The notes under the pieces were generated by a model. The model was not told the DNA's origin. It saw only the letters and a program-made list of their open reading frames with translations, and did no database searches. Shown piece by piece: positions 52,961 to 60,681 of a DNA stretch of 64,000 bases. The first letter of the stretch is position 1. Every line of letters begins with the position of its first letter. This stretch comes from CADEER01 sp965216585 (GTDB lineage Bacteria; Desulfobacterota; Binatia; HRBIN30; CADEER01). The translations under genes and the position numbers were made by a program. The DNA lies in the NCBI GenBank assembly GCA_965216585.1, contig CBDCGC010000003.1, positions 3,162,001 to 3,226,000 on the forward strand, in the 5' to 3' direction.

Positions 52961-53025
52961 ACGGCTAGCCCGAGCGCGGTCTTTCTTGTTCTCGAACAAT
53001 CCGGGGTAGCCAGCTCCCCGTTTGT

Positions 53026-53058
53026 GTCAAATCGGTGATGCGATCATCGATTTGACAC
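53026..53058. promoter_or_regulatory. 10-bp inverted repeat overlapping a -35 element
   Basis: TGTCAAATCG (53026-53035) and CGATTTGACA (53049-53058) are perfect inverted repeats 13 bases apart. The right arm ends in TTGACA, and an AT-rich stretch with TATAAC and AACAAT follows before ATG 53087. A likely operator/promoter for the second ATPase gene. Confidence 0.5.
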
Positions 53059-53086
53059 GCCTAGTCAATAGTATAACAATTTCAGA

Positions 53087-54277
53087 ATGTTGGAGAGGCA
53101 ACTAAGTGAGTCTCTGATTGCTGCTGCGGGTCACGATCCGGTCGTAACGCTAACGGGACCTCGGCAGTCGGGGAAGACGACACTGGTGCGGCACTGCTTT
53201 CCCGACCACCTCTATCAATCGCTCGAAGCGCCGGACGTTCGCGCGCGTGCCCTCGATGATCCACGGGCCTTTCTGGCTCAGCGCCCGCGAATGGTTCTCG
53301 ATGAGATCCAGAAAGCTCCCGAGTTGCTTTCCTATATCCAGGGGATTGTCGACGAGGATCCGACCGCGGGTCGTTTTATCGTTACCGGTTCTCAGAATCT
53401 CTTGTTGATGGAGTCCGTCTCCCAAACGCTGGCGGGCCGGACCGCGCTGTTGCGGCTCTACCCGTTGGCTCTGTCGGAGATGCTCGGTCGTCGTGGGTTG
53501 GATCCGAGCAGCCTTCTACGCGAAACACCGAGCCTCAGCCCGCCGGCGGCGGATTGCTGGAGTACGGTGTTTGCGGGGTTTTATCCGAGAATCCACGACC
53601 GGGGGCTCGAACCGCAGGCGTGGCTGAGTGACTACTTCAGAACATACGTCGATCGCGACCTGCGCGAAGTCATGCAGGTTGCCGATTCGCAGACCTTTGA
53701 GAACTTCGTTCGCTTGGCTGCAGCGCGGACCGGGCAAGAGCTCAACTTCGCCTCTCTTGCGGACGACGCCGGCGTTACCCGACAGACGGCGAAAAGGTGG
53801 ATTGGGGCATTGGAAACCGGTTTTCTCGTCATCACACTACCGCCCTACCACGAGAGTTTTCGAAAACGGCTGCGGAAACGGCGCAAGCTTCACTTTCTGG
53901 ACTCCGGATTGGTTTGCTATCTATTGGGAATCCCAGATGCGGCGACGTTGGAACGACACCCGCTGCGAGGATCCATATTCGAGTCGTTTGTCGTTTCGGA
54001 GCTCGTCAAGGCGTTTGCGAATCAACGGAGCGAACCCCGTCTCACATACTGGCGCGACAGCACTGGCCGCGAGATCGACATCGTCGTTGGTCTCGGAGAG
54101 GATGCACTTCCAATTGAAGTGAAGTCGAGTACGACTTTGGCCCGCGACATGATGAAGACGCTTCGCTGGTGGAACCACTTGGACGGCAACCCCTCCCAGG
54201 GGGGAGTCTTGGTCTATGGAGGGTTGGAGGCGCACCTGGTGCACGAAATCCGCGTGCTACCGTGGTACCTTCGGTAG
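53087..54277 (+). CDS. AAA_14/DUF4143 ATPase (second copy)
   Basis: A 396-residue P-loop protein of the same family as 51327-52445 but clearly diverged. Walker A is LTGPRQSGKTTLVRH (residues about 23-37) and Walker B PRMVLDEIQKAPELL; sensor RFIVTGSQNLLLMESVSQTLAGR. The DUF4143 half has SLADDAGVTRQTAKRWIGALE (winged helix) and LTYWRDSTGREIDIVVGLGEDALPIEVKSS (D-ExK). It has its own promoter-like region with an inverted repeat. Function unknown. The two copies flank gspG. Confidence 0.92.
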   Translation: MLERQLSESLIAAAGHDPVVTLTGPRQSGKTTLVRHCFPDHLYQSLEAPDVRARALDDPRAFLAQRPRMVLDEIQKAPELLSYIQGIVDEDPTAGRFIVTGSQNLLLMESVSQTLAGRTALLRLYPLALSEMLGRRGLDPSSLLRETPSLSPPAADCWSTVFAGFYPRIHDRGLEPQAWLSDYFRTYVDRDLREVMQVADSQTFENFVRLAAARTGQELNFASLADDAGVTRQTAKRWIGALETGFLVITLPPYHESFRKRLRKRRKLHFLDSGLVCYLLGIPDAATLERHPLRGSIFESFVVSELVKAFANQRSEPRLTYWRDSTGREIDIVVGLGEDALPIEVKSSTTLARDMMKTLRWWNHLDGNPSQGGVLVYGGLEAHLVHEIRVLPWYLR

Positions 54278-54286
54278 ATAGCATAC

Positions 54287-54326
54287 TTGACAAGGATCTA
54301 TTAGGCATATAATATGAGTATATGCC
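54287..54326 (+). promoter_or_regulatory. Promoter with perfect 8-bp inverted repeat over -10 and start codon
   Basis: TTGACA (54287-54292) and TAATAT (54310-54315) give a 17-bp spacer. GGCATATA (54304-54311) and TATATGCC (54319-54326) are perfect inverted repeats covering the -10 and the ATG at 54322. Transcription would begin at or next to the ATG, so the message is probably leaderless, and a repressor bound here would block both. Confidence 0.6.
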
Positions 54327-54843
54327 CAGAGACTACCGAAAGCTGAAGGTGTTCTCTCTGGCGGACGAGTTGGTGGCGGACGTCTACGTCGCTTCGCGCC
54401 GCTTTCCGCCGGAGGAACGGATTGGTTTGCAGGCACAGTTGCGGCGCTCGGCGCTGGCGGTGCCGTCGAACATCATCATCGGTTGTGAGCGTTCGTCGGA
54501 CAGCGAGTACGTCCACTACAGCGGCGCCGCTTTGGCCAGTGCCTCGGAGACGCGCTACCTGCTGCGCATTGCCAACCGGCTGGGATATTTGGCCGACGAG
54601 ACTTTTCGCGAGATCGAAGATCGCTACGACCGCTTGGCCGGCGGCTTGTTCAAGCTCATCCGCGCCGCGCGCGACGGCGACGGTGGCGATCGCGATACGA
54701 AGAAGCGGCGCGCGCGCAACGGAGATGCGCGCGATCGCAGCTCGGCGACGAGCTCGCGGCGCAGCGGATGGGATCGCCGGGAGCATCGCGATGGCGAGCG
54801 CGACCGCGATGGCGACCGCGAGCGCGACCCGGACGATCTGTAG
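54322..54843 (+). CDS. Four-helix-bundle protein (23S rRNA IVS-like family) with charged tail
   Basis: A 173-residue protein. Residues 1-115 match the four-helix-bundle family first seen in 23S rRNA intervening sequences (YRKLKVFSLADELVADVY, LQAQLRRSALAVPSNIIIG and ALASASETRYLLRIANRLGYL). The last 58 residues are an unusual Asp/Arg/Gly-rich tail (DGDGGDRDTKKRRARNGD and on) not typical of the family. Function unknown. It has no RBS; see the overlapping promoter. The stop lies three bases from the end of the convergent ppk2 gene. Confidence 0.85.
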   Translation: MPRDYRKLKVFSLADELVADVYVASRRFPPEERIGLQAQLRRSALAVPSNIIIGCERSSDSEYVHYSGAALASASETRYLLRIANRLGYLADETFREIEDRYDRLAGGLFKLIRAARDGDGGDRDTKKRRARNGDARDRSSATSSRRSGWDRREHRDGERDRDGDRERDPDDL

Positions 54844-54846
54844 CCG

Positions 54847-55596
54847 TCAACGGTCGGCGTCGCTGCGTCGCTGGGCGCGCTGCAGCGTGCGCAAGGTGAT
54901 CTCCAGCACGCGGATGCGGGCGTGCCACTTGTCCTCGCCGGCGATGGCGTGCCACGGCGCCTGGCGGGTGTGCGTCTTGCGGAACGTTTCGTCGGCCGCC
55001 TCGATGTAGGCGTTCCACTTCTTGCGATTGCGCCAATCTTCGTCAGTGATCTTGTAGTTCTTGAAGGGATCTTCCTCTCGGGCGCGAAAGCGGGTCAGTT
55101 GCTCCTTCTTGCTGACGTGCAGCCAGAACTTGAGCAAGACGGTACGGTCGGCGACCAGGGCGCGTTCGAAGTCGTTGATCTCGGCGTAAGCCCGTTTCCA
55201 CGCCGCCGCTTTGCAGAATCCCTCGACACGCTCGACCAGCACGCGGCCGTACCAGGAGCGGTCGAAGACGACGATCTGCCCTTTGCGCGGCATGCGGGTG
55301 TGAAAGCGCCAGAGATAGTGGTGAGCCCGCTCTGCCTCTTCCGGTGCGCCGATCGGGTGCACGGCGAAGCCGCGCGGATCGAGGCGGCCGGTCAGCCGCC
55401 GGATGGCGCCTCCTTTGCCAGCGGCGTCCATCCCTTCAAAGGCGATGACGGCGCCGAACCTCTTCTCATCGCGCATGCGCGTCTGCGCTCGCAGGAGCTC
55501 GAGCTGTAGCTCTTTGACGCGCTTGCGCGCTCGCTTCTTGGAGTCGACCCGCTGGGTCAGGTCGATCTTTGCCGTCGACGCGTAGGCGGTGGCCAT
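54847..55596 (-). CDS. ppk2: Polyphosphate kinase 2 family protein
   Basis: A 249-residue PPK2: Walker A FEGMDAAGKGGAIRRL, the lid/Walker B FDRSWYGRVLVERVEGF and a conserved LKFWLHVSKKEQLTRF. It transfers phosphate between polyphosphate and nucleotides; the substrate class (NDP or NMP) cannot be read from sequence by eye. The ATG lies one base after the stop codon of the epimerase gene on the same strand, so the two are probably co-transcribed. Confidence 0.93.
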   Translation of the reverse strand: MATAYASTAKIDLTQRVDSKKRARKRVKELQLELLRAQTRMRDEKRFGAVIAFEGMDAAGKGGAIRRLTGRLDPRGFAVHPIGAPEEAERAHHYLWRFHTRMPRKGQIVVFDRSWYGRVLVERVEGFCKAAAWKRAYAEINDFERALVADRTVLLKFWLHVSKKEQLTRFRAREEDPFKNYKITDEDWRNRKKWNAYIEAADETFRKTHTRQAPWHAIAGEDKWHARIRVLEITLRTLQRAQRRSDADR

Positions 55597-55597
55597 C

Positions 55598-56953
55598 TCA
55601 TCTCCCCAATTCGTGTCGCAGCGCGTCCTCGAGGTGGTCGAAGCGGAACGCGTACCCGGAGCCGAGCAGCTTGTCGGCGGACACGCGCGTGCTGCCGAGC
55701 AGCAGCTCTTCGGCCATTTCGCCGAGCGCGAGGCGCGCCGCGAACGCCGGTACGGGAAAGAGGGTCGGGCGGGACAGCACGCGGCCGAGGGTTTTGGTCA
55801 GCTCCCGGTTGGTGACCGGGTTGGGAGCGACGGCGTTGACCGCTCCGCTGATGCCGGTCTCGTTCAACGCGTGCAAGATGCAACCGAGCGCGTCGTCCAG
55901 GGCGATCCACGACACCCATTGCTCGCCGCTGCCGAGGACGCCGCCGAGGCCGAGCTTGAAAGGCAGCGCCATCGTCGCCAGGGCACCGCCGCGGCCCGAC
56001 AGCACGACGCCGTAGCGCAGGTGAACGACGCGAATGCCGGCATCGCGCGCCGGTGCCGCGGCATCTTCCCACGCCGCGCAGACATCGCTGAGAAAGTCGC
56101 CGCCGCGCTCGTTCTCCTCGCTCATGACCTCGTCGCCGCGCTCGCCGTAGAAGCCGATAGCCGAGGCGCAGACCATCGTCTTCGGCGGCGTGTCCAGATC
56201 GGCAAGCGCCCGGGCCAGCAGACCGGTGCCGCGAACCCGGCTGTCGAGAATGCGCTTCTTCTTCTCTTCGCTCCAGCGCCCGCTGGCGATGCTCTCGCCG
56301 GCGAGGTGAACCACCGCGTCGTAGCCGCCGAGCTTGGCGGAATCGATTTCGCCGGCGGCAGGGTCCCAGCGCACGCCGCCGTCGCCGGCGCCGCGAACCA
56401 GGCGGGTGACGGTGTGGCCGCCGGTGGTGAGGAAGGGAACCAGTGCGCTGCCGATCAGACCGTTCGAACCGGAAACCAGGACCTTCATGTCTTCCTTGCT
56501 CCTTTCGTGGGCGGCGACGTCGCCTGCCGTCGTCGCGTGGCGGAAGCGAAACATCCGTTCGAGGCGCGCTCGAGCCGGAGCGCCGAAGAGATTGCCCAAG
56601 GCGCCCATGGGCAGCTCGTATTCGATGTCGTCGACGAGGTTGCAGGCGCGCTCACCGGCAGCTTCGGTGCGGTGGGTGTGTTCCCACTTTGCGAACGGTC
56701 CCTTGATCTGCACGTCGCAAAAGCTCTCGCCCGGGCGGTAGTCGCGGTGCTCGGCCAGCCAGCGGATCGAGGCGGGCGGCTTACCCATCTCCAGGACGAC
56801 GCGGTCGCCGTCGCGGATGCCGCCGTGGCGCTCGACGACGCGAACCGCTTCCCACGGCGGCGTAAGCCGTTCGAACGCTCCCGGGCGTTCGTGCCAGGCG
56901 AACACCTCCTCTGCTGGCGCTTCGATGCGCGTTGAGCTGGTGAAGCGCGGCAT
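55598..56953 (-). CDS. SRPBCC-TIGR01777 NAD-dependent epimerase fusion
   Basis: A 451-residue fusion. The N-terminal START/SRPBCC ligand-binding domain (RFTSSTRIEAPAEEVFAWHERPGAFERLTPPW, residues 3-35) is joined to a TIGR01777-type extended SDR (YfcH/SulA-like). The latter has KVLVSGSNGLIGSALVPFL (Rossmann GxxGxxG, about residue 157), YDAVVHLAGESIASGRW and SAIGFYGERGDEVMSE (YxxxE in place of YxxxK is normal in this group). Substrate unknown. It heads a two-gene unit with ppk2. Confidence 0.92.
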   Translation of the reverse strand: MPRFTSSTRIEAPAEEVFAWHERPGAFERLTPPWEAVRVVERHGGIRDGDRVVLEMGKPPASIRWLAEHRDYRPGESFCDVQIKGPFAKWEHTHRTEAAGERACNLVDDIEYELPMGALGNLFGAPARARLERMFRFRHATTAGDVAAHERSKEDMKVLVSGSNGLIGSALVPFLTTGGHTVTRLVRGAGDGGVRWDPAAGEIDSAKLGGYDAVVHLAGESIASGRWSEEKKKRILDSRVRGTGLLARALADLDTPPKTMVCASAIGFYGERGDEVMSEENERGGDFLSDVCAAWEDAAAPARDAGIRVVHLRYGVVLSGRGGALATMALPFKLGLGGVLGSGEQWVSWIALDDALGCILHALNETGISGAVNAVAPNPVTNRELTKTLGRVLSRPTLFPVPAFAARLALGEMAEELLLGSTRVSADKLLGSGYAFRFDHLEDALRHELGR

Positions 56954-57127
56954 CTTCTGAACGTATTGAGAGAGCGGCGGAAGTCAATCACTATGGACCG
57001 CTGGGAGAGCGGCGCGGAAAACGGATCTCATGCAAGTGGGACTGCATGGGCGGATTCGTGTTCGCGTCCGATCGCGTACATAGTGGCCGTTCACGCGGGG
57101 ACAGGGGATAGGTTCGTGGCGAGTGGA

Positions 57128-57973
57128 ATGGGTTGGTTTCGATTCGTGTCGTTGGCTGTGGTTGCGGGGACGATCAGCTTCGCCGGGGCTGAAGAGATTC
57201 TCTCGCCGCAAACGTTTTCCGAGCGATTCGCGCGGGAGATGCGCGAGGCACTGCCGCAGGGAGGCGTCGAGATCGTCTCGCCGCTGCAGTTGCGGATTTC
57301 TCTCCGCAAGTCGGGCGATTCGACAGTCTACCTGAGCGAAGCGTTCGAGCAGTACAAGCAGGATCCGGACGCGGGTGAAGATCTGATTGCCCGCTACGTT
57401 GCTGGAGCGCTCGAGTCGGTGCGGGGCGAGACCAAGATCGATGCGACGAGGATCGTTCCGATCGTCAAGCCGCGATCGTGGCTCGCCGACGTGCAGGAGA
57501 GCGCCGGTGCCGGTGCGGTCGTCTACGACCTCGTCAACGAAGAGTTGGCAATCGTCTATGCCGAAGACTCCGACAACAGCCTTTCCTATTTCGCCGCGTC
57601 GGAACTAGCCGAGTCGGCGATCGACCGCGCCGGATTGCGCCAGCTCGCCGCCACCAACCTGGTGCGCATCTTGCCCCAGATCGAACGCCTCGGTGACGAT
57701 GGATTCTATACGATCCAAGCCGGCGGCGATTTCGAAGCGAGCTTGTTGGTCACCGGCACGGTCTGGACGCGCGAGAGTTTCCCCGTCAAGGGGGATCACG
57801 TCTTCGCCGTGCCGGCGCGCGACAAGCTCTACGTCACCGGCAGTGACGACGTCGAAGGGTTGAAGAAACTCCGCGAGCTTGCGGCTCGCCTCTACCGCGA
57901 ATCGAGCCATCGTGTGTCGGACAAAGTCTTTCGCTTGCGCGACAACACCGTCAGCGTCATGGCCGAGGAGTAG
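57128..57973 (+). CDS. Exported DUF1444-like protein
   Basis: A 281-residue protein with a signal peptide (MGWFRFVSLAVVAGTISFAGA) followed by a soluble domain: FSERFAREMREAL, EIVSPLQLRISLRKSGDSTVYLSEAFEQYKQDPD, IVPIVKPRSWL, VVYDLVNEELAIVYAEDS and a terminal VFAVPARDKLYVTGS. The pattern resembles DUF1444 (YtpQ-like) proteins; those are usually cytoplasmic, so the signal peptide is unusual. GTG 57116, with AGGGGAT upstream, is an equally possible start. Function unknown. Confidence 0.6.
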   Translation: MGWFRFVSLAVVAGTISFAGAEEILSPQTFSERFAREMREALPQGGVEIVSPLQLRISLRKSGDSTVYLSEAFEQYKQDPDAGEDLIARYVAGALESVRGETKIDATRIVPIVKPRSWLADVQESAGAGAVVYDLVNEELAIVYAEDSDNSLSYFAASELAESAIDRAGLRQLAATNLVRILPQIERLGDDGFYTIQAGGDFEASLLVTGTVWTRESFPVKGDHVFAVPARDKLYVTGSDDVEGLKKLRELAARLYRESSHRVSDKVFRLRDNTVSVMAEE

Positions 57974-58050
57974 GTCAGCTTTCCACCGCATCCCGCGGCA
58001 CGCAGCGCCGCGGGACCAAGAGTGACCAAATACTATCACCCAATACCCGT

Positions 58051-58149
58051 GGGGGCAGAAAAGGGGGACAGGCACCTATTATTGATATCAACTCTTCGGA
58101 TTCATTGATGAATTCGGCGATAGTAGGTGCCTGTCTCCTTTTTTCCCCT
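58051..58149. repeat. Long palindromic element P1 (GGGGACAGG(C)ACCTA type)
   Basis: Left arm AAGGGGGACAGGCACCTA (58061-58078) pairs with TAGGTGCCTGTCTCCTT (58124-58140) around a 45-nt AT-richer centre that itself contains ATTCAT/ATGAAT. Same family as P2 at 59675-59753. It may be a non-autonomous element mobilised by an IS200-like transposase. Confidence 0.75.
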
Positions 58150-58191
58150 CAACGCAGCGTACATTCAATGATTAAATAGTAAGGGAGCATT

Positions 58192-58755
58192 ATGAACACT
58201 TCTTCCCCTTCTTTTCGTCAAGAACTCGAAGAATCGATTGAGTCGCATACCCTCGTCAGAATCACCCGGTCAGTTTTCGAAAGTCCTGGTTCGTTCGTCG
58301 ATTGTTACGTTCTGGAGGCAACTCTCGACTATGTTTGCTGTCTCATCGTCGATGACCGTGTTCGCTACGATGGTTTCGAGATATTTCGTATTGCTGATAT
58401 TTCGTCGTTGCAAACCCCAGAACCCTACGCTGAGTTTCATGAAACCGCTCTTCTCCTCAGGCGGGAAGTTCCACCTCCCTACCCAACAATAGAGCTATTG
58501 AGTATCCGCACAATTCTGAGATCTCTAAACGACGTGTTTCCTTTGCTGGTTATCCATCGTGAGGGCGTTTCAACTACGACGTGTGAGATCGGAACCATCA
58601 CTGACTTTCACTCCTCTTCCTATTGTCTGTGGGAGATCGGTCCCGACGCATGCTGGGATTCTCATGTATCTGAATACGATTACTGTGATGTCACGCGAAT
58701 CGGTTTCGCTGGCGAATACGAGACTGCACTGGCACTAGTTGCAGAAAATCGGTAG
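58192..58755 (+). CDS. Hypothetical protein in accessory region
   Basis: A 187-residue protein I do not recognise. It is acidic with no signal peptide. An N-terminal segment EESIESHTLVRITRSVFESPGSFVDCYVLEATLDYVCCLIVDDRVRYDGFEIFRIADI looks like a small beta-barrel; the C-terminal half ends VTRIGFAGEYETALALVAE. AAGGGAGC just before ATG 58192 is a good RBS. Base composition is much more AT-rich than the core genes, and the gene sits between the palindromic element P1 and Rhs debris, so horizontal origin is likely. An immunity-type role is a guess from context. Confidence 0.65.
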   Translation: MNTSSPSFRQELEESIESHTLVRITRSVFESPGSFVDCYVLEATLDYVCCLIVDDRVRYDGFEIFRIADISSLQTPEPYAEFHETALLLRREVPPPYPTIELLSIRTILRSLNDVFPLLVIHREGVSTTTCEIGTITDFHSSSYCLWEIGPDACWDSHVSEYDYCDVTRIGFAGEYETALALVAENR

Positions 58756-59187
58756 CTGTACGCTTGTAAAAGGAAATGCTCGCCGTTATGAAATGCGGGG
58801 TCGGACCAATACAACTTTGTTTCGTCGTTGCGAGCACTATTTCGCCCCCTTCGCCTACCTGCGCGACGTCATCGACCGGGTCAGCACCCACCCGATGAGC
58901 CGCATCGACGAGTTCACGCCATGCCGCTGGAAAGAGCGAAAAGTCCGCGTGCATGCCCAATTCTCAGGTACCCTTGAGCTGTCAATCGGCGTTGAAAGCT
59001 GACCCCCTCTCGGTGTCCGATACTGACCCCCGGAATCAGCGATTTCTCTTCTTGGATTTCGCCCTATCGGAGCCGACGGCAGTGTCACCCTGAGCGATCG
59101 GCTACGCTATCTCTGGTGGCGTGCACGGTATGGGTGACAGTCCGGGATTCTTTCAGTCGCGCGATCGCACCGGCGCGCCGAAATTGC
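58756..59187. other. Non-coding, rearranged stretch with IS21-type terminal sequence
   Basis: 432 bp without a believable gene. TGTCAATCGGCGTTGAAAGC (58980-58999) followed by two TGACCCCC copies (about 59000 and 59024) is the typical outer end of a different IS21-family element. This suggests an IS21 end left behind without its transposase genes. Confidence 0.45.
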
Positions 59188-59670
59188 TCAGCCGGGCTCC
59201 TGTTCGGAGCCGGGCGCGCGACGTACGAGGCCGCGGTAGGCGTCGGTGGCGCTGCTGCCCTGGTGGACGACGCGGTAGACTTCTTCGGCGATCGGCATGT
59301 CGACGCCGTAACGGCGGCTCAGCTCGATCACCGACTTGCTCGAGTTGACGCCTTCGGCGACTTCTTTCATCTCGGCGATGATCCCGTCGATCTTGCGTCC
59401 TTTGCCGAGCTGCTCGCCGACGTGGCGGTTGCGGCTCTGCGGACTGGTGCAGGTGGCGACCAGGTCGCCCATGCCGGCGAGGCCGGCGAAGGTTTCGGGC
59501 TGTCCGCCCATGGCAACGCCGAGGCGGGTGAGCTCGGCCAGGCCACGGGTGACGACCGCGGCCAGGGTGTTCTGCCCAACTCCCATGCCGGCGCCCATGC
59601 CGGCGGCGATGGCGATGACGTTCTTCAGCGCCCCGCCGAGCTCGCAGCCGACGACGTCGCGATTGGGGGA
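59188..59670 (-). pseudogene. gpsA: gpsA 3' fragment (glycerol-3-phosphate dehydrogenase C-terminal domain)
   Basis: The minus strand encodes the C-terminal domain of NAD(P)-dependent glycerol-3-phosphate dehydrogenase: NRDVVGCELGGALKNVIAIAAG (catalytic Lys in GGALKN), MGVGQNTLAAVVTRGLAEL, FAGLAGMGDLVATCTSPQSRN and a closing VDMPIAEEVYRVVHQG. The N-terminal Rossmann domain (GxGxxG) is absent: homology stops at about 59670, exactly where palindrome P2 begins. The reading frame therefore lacks its cofactor-binding half and promoter, and is a truncated pseudogene. An intact copy is expected elsewhere. Confidence 0.85.
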
Positions 59671-59674
59671 AAAA

Positions 59675-59753
59675 TTGGGGACAGGTACCTATTACTGTCC
59701 AGATCTTAAATAATTCCGAGTAGTTGGAGATCAAAACAGGTACCTGTCCCCAA
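59675..59753. repeat. Long palindromic element P2 at gpsA/Rhs junction
   Basis: TTGGGGACAGGTACCT (59675-59690) and AGGTACCTGTCCCCAA (59738-59753) are perfect 16-bp inverted repeats around a 47-nt AT-rich centre. It is related to P1 in arm sequence and size. It separates a gpsA fragment from an Rhs fragment on opposite strands, so it marks a rearrangement or insertion joint. Confidence 0.85.
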
Positions 59754-59754
59754 C

Positions 59755-60435
59755 TTTCCACGAGGTGCACGGTCTGCCGGGTGGGGTGAAGACCCTGCAG
59801 CACGACTTCAACGGCAACCGCACCCACAACCACAACGGCCAGGACTACGACTACGACCACGAGGACCGTTTGGTCGGCATCACCATTCCCAGCGCCGATC
59901 CGGTTTCTTTCTTCTACGATGCGGACGGCACCCGTCGCGCCCGCGTGGTTCATGCCGGCCCGGGCGGCAACGACAAGCGCATCACCCGCTATTTCAGCGA
60001 TCTCGTCCACACCACTGCCGACGGTAAGACCGTGCGCCGCTACTTTCTCGGCGGCACGTTGATCGCCAGCCGCGAAATCGATGACGACGCTTGGCAGGTG
60101 GCGTCGGTTCCAGCGCTCAGCGGACCCGACGGCCCGATCCAGGTAGCGGTGTCGACCTGGCAGGGCAAGCCGGTGATGGTGATGGGGCTCTCTCCCGGAG
60201 CGCAGGGGGCTGCTGCTGCTGCGATCCTGCTGCTGGCCACGGCGCTGGCGATCCCGAATAGAAAGAGAAGCCGAGTCGTCGGGCTGCGCATACGCAATGG
60301 TCAGGTGGTCATCCTCGCCGTGCTCTTCCTCGTCGGCTCGACACCGTGGCCGCTGCTGGTGCGCCCAGCGCAGGCACAAACGGGGCCGAGTGAAACCATA
60401 CGCCACTTTCACCTCGACCACCTAGGGTCGACGCA
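59755..60435 (+). pseudogene. Rhs/YD-repeat protein, 5' part (truncated, split by IS21)
   Basis: The reading frame contains YD-repeat/Rhs sequence: HDFNGNRTHNHNGQDYDYDHEDRLVGI, FFYDADGTRRARVVH, RRYFLGGTLIASREI and finally IRHFHLDHLGST, the start of the Rhs core. The N-terminus is missing; sequence begins at the P2 palindrome. An odd insertion of two hydrophobic segments (AAAAAILLLATALAIP and VVILAVLFLVGSTPWPLLV) sits between the YD repeats and the core. At 60435 the frame is broken by an IS21-family element. Confidence 0.85.
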
Positions 60436-60681
60436 TGTCCAGCGACACCCAGTCTTCCGAGTTAAAACGACACCCAGTGTTCCGAACGACGCCGGGGGAA
60501 TCCCTGGCGTTTGGGGCGTCACGTAGGGAGGCCGTAGGCCGACCGCAGTGACGGCCCAAACGCCGCGCGCCGGCCGCGCGCGGCTCGGATCGCGGCCGAG
60601 GGAAGCCCCAGGATCGATTCAACGGCTGCGCCGAAGGGCTGGGCCCGCATCGAAAATCAGCTACTTGCGGCGACGGGCGCC

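Noticed and set aside
58739..59088. Short frames on both strands between the hypothetical gene and the gpsA fragment
   Set aside because: They cross IS-type terminal repeats and lack RBS or protein-like composition.
59153..60421. 422-codon minus-strand frame joining the gpsA region to antisense of the Rhs fragment
   Set aside because: It is out of frame with gpsA and antisense to Rhs; a chance open frame through the palindrome.
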